Origin: Paenibacillus dendrobii
Lineage (GTDB): Bacteria > Bacillota > Bacilli > Paenibacillales > Paenibacillaceae
Length of the DNA stretch: 64,000 nt
Direction of reading: 5' to 3'
NCBI RefSeq assembly: GCF_009807035.1
Contig: NZ_WUBI01000001.1
Location: forward strand, 2,108,001-2,172,000
Both the position numbers and the translations under genes were made by a program. Below, piece after piece: positions 34,675 through 42,186 of the stretch. Numbering within the stretch: position 1 is the first letter of the stretch; every line of letters starts with the position of its first letter. The notes below the pieces were generated by a model, which worked only from the letters and a program-made list of their open reading frames with translations, searched no databases and was not told where the DNA came from.

Positions 34675-35766
34675 CTAACCTTTGACCGAACCGCCCATCA
34701 AACCTCTGACAAAATACTTTTGCAGCAGGAAGAATATCGCGAGCGGCATCAGCATGGAAATAAATGCGGCCGATGTCAGCAGATGCCAGTCGTTTCCGCG
34801 TGAACCGACAAGATCGGCAATCTTCATGGACATCACCTGTACGTTCGGCTGGTTGCCGATGAAAATGAGCGATACCAGGTAATCGTTCCACACCCACAGG
34901 AACTGGAAGATCCCGATCGATGCCAGCGCCGGAACGGACAACGGCAGAATCAGTTTGCTGAAAATCGTGAAATGGCTGGCCCCGTCCATAAAGGCCGATT
35001 CGAACAAATCCTTCGGCAGCTGGCTGATAAAGTTATACATGAAATACGTAACCAGCGGCAGGCCAAAAGCTGCGTGTGCCAGCCAAATGCCAAGATAGCT
35101 GCCGTTCAGGCCGAGTGTCGTATAATGCTTGAGCACCGGAATCAGCGCCACCTGAATCGGGACGACCAGCATGGCAATAATGACGACGAACATCGTTTTT
35201 CTTCCCGGAAAACGCAGCCATGCAAACGCATAAGCGGCGAATGAAGCAATCAGGATCGGAATAACGGTCGCCGGAATGGCAATGGTCAACGTGTTCCAGT
35301 AGGCCTGCGAAAGACCGGTGCCCTTCTCCTTCGTTTCGCTGCCGTCTGCTCCCTTCAGCGTGTATTCCTTACCGGAAATGACGTTCTTGTAGTTGTCCAG
35401 CGTCAGCGTGGAGCTTGCGACCCAGCCTTCCTTTTGCACGCTGATTTCGCGGGTTCTGCGGTTCTCCCATATCAACCGATCCTCACCTGCCTTTACGCCG
35501 GCCTTGAGCTGATCGTCGGTATAGGTTTTGCCGTTCACCTCGATCGGTTCGCGCAAATCCACGTCCTTGGAGAGCTTAATGGTATCCGCTGATTTCCATT
35601 CCTGGTGCGGGAATACCTTCCACCAGCCCGTTTCCAGAATATCCGCAGCCGGTCTGAACGATGAAATCAGCAGCCCGATCGTCGGAATCAGCCAGATAAA
35701 GCAAATGACGCCAAGTACCAGATTAACGATCCACTTTTTGCCCTTTTTTCTTTTTCTTCCGGCCAT
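34675..35766 (-). CDS. Carbohydrate ABC permease, MalG type, with enlarged external loop
   Basis: The second membrane subunit of the sugar importer. The first segment (about 12-33) is followed by a hydrophilic insert of about 110 residues before the next segment at about 147; MalG-type proteins usually have about 40 there. The C-terminal core has the EAA loop ESAFMDGASHFTIFSKLILPLS. It starts 1 base downstream of the MalF-type stop. It needs a shared ATPase, none being encoded here. Confidence 0.92.
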   Translation of the reverse strand: MAGRKRKKGKKWIVNLVLGVICFIWLIPTIGLLISSFRPAADILETGWWKVFPHQEWKSADTIKLSKDVDLREPIEVNGKTYTDDQLKAGVKAGEDRLIWENRRTREISVQKEGWVASSTLTLDNYKNVISGKEYTLKGADGSETKEKGTGLSQAYWNTLTIAIPATVIPILIASFAAYAFAWLRFPGRKTMFVVIIAMLVVPIQVALIPVLKHYTTLGLNGSYLGIWLAHAAFGLPLVTYFMYNFISQLPKDLFESAFMDGASHFTIFSKLILPLSVPALASIGIFQFLWVWNDYLVSLIFIGNQPNVQVMSMKIADLVGSRGNDWHLLTSAAFISMLMPLAIFFLLQKYFVRGLMGGSVKG

Positions 35767-35767
35767 T

Positions 35768-36850
35768 TTAGAATCCCCCCTGCTTGCGCATTTGACGAAG
35801 ATTGAAATAGATGACAGGCAGGACCGCGATCAGCAGTACAATAGCCAGCGTAGAGCCGTATCCGAAGTTCCGGTACATGAAGAACTGGCGGTAAAACTGC
35901 GTCGCAACAACCTCGGTGTCGTACTGGCCTCCGGTCATGACCATCACGACGTCGAATATTTTCAGCGTGAAAACAATAATGGTCGTCGTAACGGTCAGCA
36001 GCGTCGTTGAGATGAAGGGAATGATGATCCGGAAAAAGATGCGGATTTCCCCCGCACCATCCACGCGCGCTGCCTCCAGAATATCCTCCGGAACACCCTT
36101 GATGGCTGCGGAGAATATCACCATGGCAAATCCTGTCTGCATCCAAATCAGGATTAATATGAGGAAGAAGTTATTCCAAGGCTGCAGCATCGTCACCCAA
36201 GCCTGCGGTTCGCCGCCGAGCGCGATCACGATCGCATTCAGCAGGCCGATCTGCTCGGTACCGGGCTGATAGTAATACACGAACTTCCAGATGACCCCGG
36301 CGGCTACAAACGAGATGGCCATCGGCATGAAGATGATGGACTTTGCGATCCGCTCATAACTGCTCCGGTCTGCAAGAATGGCAATCAGCAGCCCGAAAGC
36401 CACGCAAGCCAGTGTACCGACGAACACCCACAGCAGGTTGTTACGCAGAGCGGTCGCGAGCAGCCGGTCGCTGAAAATTGCCAGATAGTTGCCCAGACCG
36501 ACGAACTTATCAGAAGATGCATTAAAAAAGCTCAGGTACAGCGTCCGCAGCGCCGGCAGCACCAGCAGCCAGCCCAGCAAAAGAACCGCCGGCCCGATAA
36601 ACACATACGGCAGAATTTTCCGGCTGATCTGTTCCGGAAACTGTTCCACGGCCCAGGAGAATGAAAGATACAGAAAATACACGCCCGCTACTCCCCACAG
36701 GACCGCAGCCAGCGCCGTCAACAGCGGATTAAGAGTGGAATCCCGGAAGAACATGAAGATTACTCCATGAAGGAGAACGTTAACCAGCAGCACAACGAGA
36801 AAAATCAGTACCGCTTTCAAGCTGAATTTGTTTTTGGCTTGAGTATCCAT
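35768..36850 (-). CDS. Carbohydrate ABC permease, MalF type
   Basis: The protein has 360 residues with two extra N-terminal segments before the common permease core. The EAA loop is EAARVDGAGEIRIFFRIIIP. AGGAGGAT stands 10 bases before the ATG. It lies between the binding-protein gene (with a hairpin in the gap) and the MalG-type gene. Confidence 0.94.
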   Translation of the reverse strand: MDTQAKNKFSLKAVLIFLVVLLVNVLLHGVIFMFFRDSTLNPLLTALAAVLWGVAGVYFLYLSFSWAVEQFPEQISRKILPYVFIGPAVLLLGWLLVLPALRTLYLSFFNASSDKFVGLGNYLAIFSDRLLATALRNNLLWVFVGTLACVAFGLLIAILADRSSYERIAKSIIFMPMAISFVAAGVIWKFVYYYQPGTEQIGLLNAIVIALGGEPQAWVTMLQPWNNFFLILILIWMQTGFAMVIFSAAIKGVPEDILEAARVDGAGEIRIFFRIIIPFISTTLLTVTTTIIVFTLKIFDVVMVMTGGQYDTEVVATQFYRQFFMYRNFGYGSTLAIVLLIAVLPVIYFNLRQMRKQGGF

Positions 36851-36875
36851 AGGTAATCCTATCCTCCTATATCTG

Positions 36876-36917
36876 AAAAAAAGGGCAGCTCATTCTGCTG
36901 AAACTGCCCCTTTTTTG
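36876..36917 (-). terminator. Attenuating terminator between the binding protein and permease genes
   Basis: GGGGCAG and CTGCCC pair around a loop and are followed by TTTTTTT on the minus strand. Partial read-through would keep the binding protein in excess over the permeases. Confidence 0.8.
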
Positions 36918-36952
36918 CAGCCTATAAATCATTCATCAATCGATGCTTCCGG

Positions 36953-38368
36953 TTAGTTATCCCAGCCTTTTTGAATCTGCTTCAGCGCTTCATCCAAATT
37001 CACCGTTCCGCTGACATAGTCGGTCATGCCTTTCCAGAAGGAGCCTGCGCCGACTTTGCCCGGCATCAGGTCGGAACCGTCGAAACGGAGCGTTGTTGCA
37101 TCCTGTACCAGCTTCGCCATCCGTTTGTCGGATTCGGAGTTGTACCAGTCGAGGGATGCATCATTCATAGGAGCGATGACGCCGCCGGATTGTACCCATT
37201 TCTTAATGGATTCACCCGTAGTGAAGAATTCCATAACTGCGCGAACTTCGGGACGGTCGTTGAACATGGCATAAATGTCGCCGGCTACCAGTACAGGCTT
37301 GCCATACTGCTCGTCGATCGGCGGCAGATAGAACCAGTCGTAGTCCTGATCCACTTTCGCGGTTTCAGGGAAGAAGCTGGTGATGAAGTTGCCCGTCAGG
37401 TTAAACCATGCCTTCGGAGGATTCGTAAACATCGGCTTCGGCGCATCGCCAAAGGCAGTCGTTACGATCGATTTCGTACCGCCATATACATAATCTTTGT
37501 TCAACCAGATTTTGGACATGACTTCAAAAGCATTTTTCACTTCAGGCGATGTGAAAGGAAGCTCGCCTTTAACCCATTTGTCATAGTTCTCAGGCGTCGT
37601 GGTACGCAGCATGATGTTTTCGATCCAGTCCGTTGCAGGCCAGCCTGTAGCCGCGCCGCTCTCAATGCCGATGGCCCATGCAGGGTCTCCGTCCTTGGCG
37701 ATTTGATCGGTCAGAGCCATCATTTCATCCCAGGTCTGAGGCACTTTATAACCGGCTTCGTCAAACTGCTTCTTCGGATACCACACCATACTTTTCACGT
37801 TGCTGCGGTTCCAGATCCCGGCCATGATTTTACCGTCCTTGCCGTCCATGGTGCCCATGTCGAGCCAGCTTTGGTTGTAGTTTTTCTTCAGCTTATCCTG
37901 GTCGAGGATGTTGTTCAGATCCACCACTTTGCCGGTTTTCGCGATGGAAGCGAGCAGGCCCGGCTGCGGGAAGTCGGCAATATCCGGCGCACTGCCGCCG
38001 TCTACGCGCACGTTGATCGTAGCTTCAAATTCTTTGGAGCCCTCATACTGAATGTCGATTCCCGTTTTGTCTTCAAATTCCTTAATGCTGTCCTCGAATT
38101 TCTTCTGGTCGGCATCCACGAACGGTCCGAACATGGTGACTTTCGTGCCTTTATACTTACCCTGCATAGCCAGTTCCAGCGGTGATCCGGAGGCGTTATC
38201 GGAAGGCGTGGTCGCAGGCGTGGTGGTTTCCTTATTATCGCCGCCGGAGGGAGCCGGATCTGTCGTTGGACCTGCATCCCCCGATCCGCCGCAGGCGCTG
38301 AGCATCATGGTAAAGGATAGGCACAACGAGAGCAGTATAGATGTTCTGGCTTTCCGTGCTTTGGTCAT
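36953..38368 (-). CDS. Sugar ABC transporter solute-binding lipoprotein
   Basis: The signal peptide ends at lipobox MMLSACG (Cys near 26), and a Gly/Ser/Thr linker leads to an SBP family 1 fold (about 70-471). Landmarks are GTKVTMFGPFVDADQKKFE, TGIDIQYEGSKEFEATINV and PDIADFPQPGL, typical of alpha-glucoside binders. It is the first gene after an unusual leader and delivers disaccharide to the MalFG-type permeases. Confidence 0.93.
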   Translation of the reverse strand: MTKARKARTSILLSLCLSFTMMLSACGGSGDAGPTTDPAPSGGDNKETTTPATTPSDNASGSPLELAMQGKYKGTKVTMFGPFVDADQKKFEDSIKEFEDKTGIDIQYEGSKEFEATINVRVDGGSAPDIADFPQPGLLASIAKTGKVVDLNNILDQDKLKKNYNQSWLDMGTMDGKDGKIMAGIWNRSNVKSMVWYPKKQFDEAGYKVPQTWDEMMALTDQIAKDGDPAWAIGIESGAATGWPATDWIENIMLRTTTPENYDKWVKGELPFTSPEVKNAFEVMSKIWLNKDYVYGGTKSIVTTAFGDAPKPMFTNPPKAWFNLTGNFITSFFPETAKVDQDYDWFYLPPIDEQYGKPVLVAGDIYAMFNDRPEVRAVMEFFTTGESIKKWVQSGGVIAPMNDASLDWYNSESDKRMAKLVQDATTLRFDGSDLMPGKVGAGSFWKGMTDYVSGTVNLDEALKQIQKGWDN

Positions 38369-38397
38369 ACAACATACATCCCCTTTTTATATAATGA

Positions 38398-38517
38398 TTA
38401 AGAAATCGGTGCACTCTCATAGAAGACAAACCGCTTGTAGCGGAGGTTTTTCTTGCGGTACCTGATGCCGAGCCTAATTGCAGTTCCAATCAACCGTTTC
38501 TGCAGCCTGCGGATCAC
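38398..38517 (-). CDS. Possible basic leader peptide in front of the binding-protein gene
   Basis: An AAGGAGGTG (38515-38523), one of the strongest possible ribosome sites, leads into a frame of up to 39 codons (from GTG at 38517) ending at TAA 38398-38400. It contains GIRYRKKNLRYKRFVFYE. No ordinary start lies at the best spacing; TTG at 38493 is in frame. The stop is 29 bases upstream of the binding-protein ATG. Whether it is translated is uncertain. Confidence 0.35.
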   Translation of the reverse strand: MIRRLQKRLIGTAIRLGIRYRKKNLRYKRFVFYESAPIS

Positions 38518-38546
38518 CTCCTTACCGGAATCAACTTCCGATCTAA

Positions 38547-38560
38547 ATATAGCGCTTTCA
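38547..38560 (-). promoter_or_regulatory. cre-like operator in the sugar operon leader
   Basis: Minus-strand TGAAAGCGCTATAT fits the CcpA cre consensus TGWAARCGYTWNCW at 13 of 14 positions. It lies upstream of the binding-protein gene and shares TGAAAGCGCT with the site upstream of the lacI-type gene. It may bind CcpA, the local LacI protein, or both. Confidence 0.6.
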
Positions 38561-38622
38561 TCTTATTGCGAAACCTCAACATAATTCACATTCAGGTTGT
38601 TATATGAATTATTCTCATTACC

Positions 38623-38670
38623 CGTTTTCGACTTTTCGAAAACGGCCGAACACTTCTGAAAAGCTTTTCA
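38623..38670. promoter_or_regulatory. Two palindromes upstream of the sugar operon
   Basis: CGTTTTCGA (38623-38631) pairs with TCGAAAACG (38636-38644). TGAAAAGCTTTTCA (38657-38670) is a perfect 14-bp palindrome. They lie just after the lacI-type stop codon and upstream of the promoter region. Operator use by the LacI protein is plausible, and termination by the first hairpin is possible. Confidence 0.55.
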
Positions 38671-38691
38671 AAATGCCGGGGATTGGACCCC

Positions 38692-39696
38692 TCATCTTTG
38701 CCGTGAGGACTCCCTGACAATCAATTTATGCTCCATTTTCTCCCTTAGAACCTCTACAGAACCCGTCGTCACCAATTCATGCAGCTTCTCAGCGGCGCGG
38801 CAACCCATCTCATACATCGGCTGGGCAATCGTCGTCAGCTTCGGAATGAACATGTTGGCGATCCGAAGGTTATCGAATCCGACGACCGATACCTGACCGG
38901 GTACCAAAATGTTGCGGTCCTTCAGGTAGGAGATCACCCCCATCGCAAACTCGTCTGCAACACAAAATACAGCGGTAGTGTCGGGATAATCCGTAAACAA
39001 TTCATGTGCAGCATGGTATGCATGTTCAAATCGGTGGGTGGCATACCTGATTTTCTCCCTGTTGTGTTCAAGCCCGGCTTCTTCCAATGCCCGGATGAAT
39101 CCTTGATAGCGCGGCGGTCCGGAGATGGAATTCTCATGATTGAAACCGATCATGCCAATGTCCCGGTGGCCCAGATCAATCAAGAACTTCACGGCATCGT
39201 AAGCCGCTTCCTCATCATCGATCTCGACGCATGGAACCTCAAATTCATCGGAATGCGTCGATAGCAGAACGAATGGAATTTTGCAGCGGACCAGCTTCTC
39301 GTAATATTCCGGAAACATGACATCGCTTGCGAACACAATGCCGTCCACCTGCTTCTCATGAAAAGCGTCGATGTACGCGAGAAGCCTGTTCTTGTCCCTG
39401 TCCGTATTGCAAATCATCAGGCTGTAGCCCAGCTTGATGCAGGCATCTTGCATGCCGCGGATGATGCCGGTGTAATAAAAGTTCTCAATATCCGGAATCA
39501 ACAGACCCAGCGTAAAGGATTTCTTGTAGATCAGCCCCCGCGCAAACGAGTTGGGCTGGTATTGAAGCTTCTCAATCGCCTCCAAAACGCGTGCTCTCTT
39601 GCTCTCGATGACTGATTCGGGGGAGTTCATCACCCGGGAAACGGTGCTGATGGATACCTCCGCCATTTTGGCAACATCTCTAATTGTTGGCTTCAT
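38692..39696 (-). CDS. LacI-family transcriptional repressor
   Basis: The HTH with hinge is PTIRDVAKMAEVSISTVSRVMNSPESV and SFARGLIYKK, followed by a periplasmic-binding-like effector domain of the RbsR/CcpA layout (LGLLIPDIENFYYTGIIRGMQ, then VVGFDNLRIANMFIPKLTTI). It lies directly upstream of the disaccharide operon, its likely target. AAGGAAG precedes the ATG. The cre-like site upstream suggests catabolite control or autoregulation. Confidence 0.94.
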   Translation of the reverse strand: MKPTIRDVAKMAEVSISTVSRVMNSPESVIESKRARVLEAIEKLQYQPNSFARGLIYKKSFTLGLLIPDIENFYYTGIIRGMQDACIKLGYSLMICNTDRDKNRLLAYIDAFHEKQVDGIVFASDVMFPEYYEKLVRCKIPFVLLSTHSDEFEVPCVEIDDEEAAYDAVKFLIDLGHRDIGMIGFNHENSISGPPRYQGFIRALEEAGLEHNREKIRYATHRFEHAYHAAHELFTDYPDTTAVFCVADEFAMGVISYLKDRNILVPGQVSVVGFDNLRIANMFIPKLTTIAQPMYEMGCRAAEKLHELVTTGSVEVLREKMEHKLIVRESSRQR

Positions 39697-39773
39697 AGTT
39701 AAAACTTCCTTTTCGAAGAAAACCTTTTCAAAGCGATTATAACAAGGCGATATTCAATTAGCAAGAACTTTTT

Positions 39774-39787
39774 ATAAAGCGCTTTCA
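39774..39787 (-). promoter_or_regulatory. cre-like operator upstream of the lacI-type gene
   Basis: Minus-strand TGAAAGCGCTTTAT, containing the palindrome AAAGCGCTTT (39776-39785), lies about 80 bases upstream of the LacI start and matches cre at 13 of 14 positions. Confidence 0.6.
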
Positions 39788-39882
39788 TAAATGGCATATG
39801 CCCCAGATTCCATCGTTTTTCAATAACCGTTTTATCGGTTTTGGTCGTCTCTTAAGCTCTGCAGCTCTGCATATGAGGGTTC

Positions 39883-39908
39883 AAAAAAGGACCCCTCTCG
39901 GGGTCCTT
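39883..39908 (-). terminator. Terminator of the gntR-ABC operon
   Basis: AAGGACCCC and GGGGTCCTT with a four-base loop are followed by TTTTTT on the minus strand. Confidence 0.92.
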
Positions 39909-39927
39909 GCAGGTATTTTATTGCGTT

Positions 39928-40614
39928 TTAAGATACCGTCGCTCTGCGAAGCAGGATATAAGATAGCACCGCATACAGGATGCTGACGGGTACCATCCAA
40001 ACGAACAGATCCATGTAGTGATGTGCAATCCAATGGAACAGATCAAGCCAACGGCTATAGTAAGTTAATGCAAATGACGTGAGGCTGAATATTAAGAATA
40101 GAGCGAGAAAAAATACCATCAATCCCGGCTTCTTGTACCGGAGGTAAATGCTTGAGATAATGAATCCCAGGAAAAACATGTGTATCATCACGATAAAGTA
40201 GATTCCAAAACGGGCCAACAGGGAAGTATGGTTCATAAACGGAATGTTAAAATAAAACAAGTGAACGCCCCAGCCATCCGACAGCTTCTCCAGGATCGAA
40301 AGTAGAAATAATACAATCGAGGAAGCAGCACTGACAAACATCCCCATGATGCTCGTGCCCACAAAGAAATCCGTTCTCCTCACGTTCATCCCAAGCGCAA
40401 ATGGAAAGGTCTGCCTCTGCACGATCAGAATGACTATGAGCATAAACACATAAATGGAGGCAATTCCTCCTGAATTGATATTCTCCTGGCCGCCCGTCAA
40501 CACGCCGATGATCAGGTTAACCGCAAAGCTGAACAGTAAAATGATCCATGGAGTGTAGATCCAGATCCACTTGTCACGCCAATGCATTTTCAATACGCCT
40601 GCTGTCCGGTTCAT
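39928..40614 (-). CDS. ABC transporter membrane subunit (YtrC/D-like)
   Basis: The 228 residues form about six hydrophobic segments (for example WIILLFSFAVNLIIGVLTG and ASIYVFMLIVILIV) with no other domain. Its first codon overlaps the ATPase stop, and it is the last gene of the GntR-ABC unit. By analogy with ytr operons it may take part in envelope or antibiotic-stress transport; the substrate is unknown. Confidence 0.8.
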   Translation of the reverse strand: MNRTAGVLKMHWRDKWIWIYTPWIILLFSFAVNLIIGVLTGGQENINSGGIASIYVFMLIVILIVQRQTFPFALGMNVRRTDFFVGTSIMGMFVSAASSIVLFLLSILEKLSDGWGVHLFYFNIPFMNHTSLLARFGIYFIVMIHMFFLGFIISSIYLRYKKPGLMVFFLALFLIFSLTSFALTYYSRWLDLFHWIAHHYMDLFVWMVPVSILYAVLSYILLRRATVS

Positions 40615-41507
40615 CAGATATTCGCCACCTCTCGATTCATTTGGTCATTGGTTAAATGAACAATCAGCTGCTGCAACGATACCGGCGAGATCTCGATCCC
40701 CTGCGTTTCCGCCTGTCTTCTCTCCGAACCGTCCAATGGCCCTAACACCGTTACGGACATGAACCCTCCAACCGACTCCCGCTGAACGATATTTTTGCCT
40801 GCCGTAAAGGCGTTCACATTCGCAGCCGGACCAACAGCCCTGTAGGCTTTCCCCCTAAGGTCATCCGCCTCTTCGTCGACCAGGATCTTTCCGTTATCGA
40901 TCACAAATACATGTTCCAGCATATTGCTTACCTCGTCGATCAAATGCGTAGATAAAATAACGGTCCGCGGATGCTCCGCATAATCTTCGATCAATCTTTC
41001 ATAAAACAGGTTTCTTGCCACCGCGTCCAGACCGAGATAAGGCTCGTCAAAAATCGTAAGTGGTGCCCGGCTGGCCAACCCGACGATGATGCCCACGGAC
41101 GAAAGCATGCCTCTGGACAGCTTTTTCATTCTTCTTTTCACTGGAAGCCGAAAATCCTGGATGAGCTGCCCCGCAAAATCCGAATCCCAGTTCGGGTAGA
41201 TGGCTGATGCCACATCCATCACGTCTACAATTCTAAAGCTCTCCGGATATTTCTGACTCTCTTTGATAAAACACAGCCGACTCAGCACGCGGTTATTTTC
41301 GTATGGATTCTCTCCGAACACTTTCAGCTCGCCGCTGGTAGGAAACAACTGTGCCGTAATCAAATGCATGATGGTCGTTTTACCGGCACCGTTTCTTCCA
41401 AGCAGGCCATAAATTTTATCCTGCTCCACCACAAAGCTGACATCTTTCAGAACCGAATCCTTGCCATATGTTTTATTCAGCCGATTCACTTCGATAATAG
41501 CGGTCAT
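40614..41507 (-). CDS. ABC transporter ATP-binding protein (YtrB-like)
   Basis: Walker A is GLLGRNGAGKTT near residue 35 and Walker B is TIFDEPYLGLD. The signature is degenerate, reading LSRGM rather than LSGGQ, which is usual for the YtrB group. A 60-residue C-terminal extension follows the ATPase core. It overlaps the gntR stop and the permease start by a base or so each, so translation is coupled. Confidence 0.88.
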   Translation of the reverse strand: MTAIIEVNRLNKTYGKDSVLKDVSFVVEQDKIYGLLGRNGAGKTTIMHLITAQLFPTSGELKVFGENPYENNRVLSRLCFIKESQKYPESFRIVDVMDVASAIYPNWDSDFAGQLIQDFRLPVKRRMKKLSRGMLSSVGIIVGLASRAPLTIFDEPYLGLDAVARNLFYERLIEDYAEHPRTVILSTHLIDEVSNMLEHVFVIDNGKILVDEEADDLRGKAYRAVGPAANVNAFTAGKNIVQRESVGGFMSVTVLGPLDGSERRQAETQGIEISPVSLQQLIVHLTNDQMNREVANI

Positions 41508-41875
41508 TACACATCATCCCCTCTCTTAACCATGTCGGTTAATTGATCAATCGTAATGCCAAGCTTCTTCGCCTCGTGGATCATCGTGATGACATATTGC
41601 TCGTAAAATTGTTCCTTCCGTTTCTCGATCAGTTTCTCTCTTGCCCCCGATGTCACAAACATGCCGATTCCCCTCTTCTTGTACAGGATGCCTTGATCCA
41701 CCAAAAGGTTAACTCCCTTCGCAGCGGTCGCAGGGTTAATTTGATAAAAGGATGCAAACTGGTTCGTCGAAGGGACCTGCGACTCCTCAGGCAGCCCTTC
41801 GCCTATGATGTCATCTTCAATCTTCTCCGCAATCTGTATAAATATTGGACGGCCGTCATCCATAATAGGCCCCAT
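41507..41875 (-). CDS. GntR-family regulator, YtrA subfamily
   Basis: A short GntR with the winged helix (IFIQIAEKIEDDIIGEGLPEESQVPSTNQFASFYQINPATAAKGVNLLVDQGILYKKRGIGMFV) and only a short dimerisation tail, as in YtrA. I prefer ATG at 41875, with GGTGGTGAAG upstream, over the in-frame TTG at 41890. It should repress its own operon via the palindrome at 41893-41916. Confidence 0.9.
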   Translation of the reverse strand: MGPIMDDGRPIFIQIAEKIEDDIIGEGLPEESQVPSTNQFASFYQINPATAAKGVNLLVDQGILYKKRGIGMFVTSGAREKLIEKRKEQFYEQYVITMIHEAKKLGITIDQLTDMVKRGDDV

Positions 41876-41892
41876 ATCTTCACCACCCAACT

Positions 41893-41947
41893 GGTTAATT
41901 ACTCAAGTAACTAACCACACTATATTCTATATTTATTTTGTTGTCAA
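41893..41947 (-). promoter_or_regulatory. Promoter and GntR/YtrA-type operator
   Basis: TTGACA (41942-41947) and TATAGT (41919-41924) with a 17-base spacer form a near-consensus promoter on the minus strand. Directly downstream lies a 24-bp near-perfect palindrome, GGTTAGTTACTTGAGTAATT plus AACC (41893-41916). It is placed to block transcription. Confidence 0.85.
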
Positions 41948-41980
41948 TTCCTATTCGCCTGTTTGTAAGAACCCAAAATA

Positions 41981-42025
41981 AAAAAAGGCTAGTCCCCCGT
42001 CTCATTACGCAGGTCATAGCCTTTT
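41981..42025. terminator. Possible weak terminator
   Basis: AAAAGGCTA and TAGCCTTTT arms enclose a 26-base loop between the gntR promoter and the next gene. Confidence 0.4.
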
Positions 42026-42097
42026 CCCATTAAAATTTCGTTGTTTGATGCAGCTAACTTCATTCCGACTGTAAATTCCATTTGCTTTTTGCTCCAA

Positions 42098-42136
42098 TAA
42101 AAAAGCAAAGATACATTCACGGAATGTATCTTTGCT
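42098..42136 (-). terminator. Terminator of the four-repeat secreted protein gene
   Basis: AGCAAAGATACATTC and GAATGTATCTTTGCT form a perfect 15-bp stem with a three-base loop and a following T-run. Confidence 0.93.
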
Positions 42137-42186
42137 CGGTTATGTCTGATGCCTATAATCAAGCTGCGAGGAGCTCTGCCGACCGT

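Noticed and set aside
36971..38185. A 404-codon plus-strand frame opposite the solute-binding protein gene
   Set aside because: Antisense mirror of a well-supported lipoprotein gene; composition (His, Arg, Phe rich) is typical of shadows.
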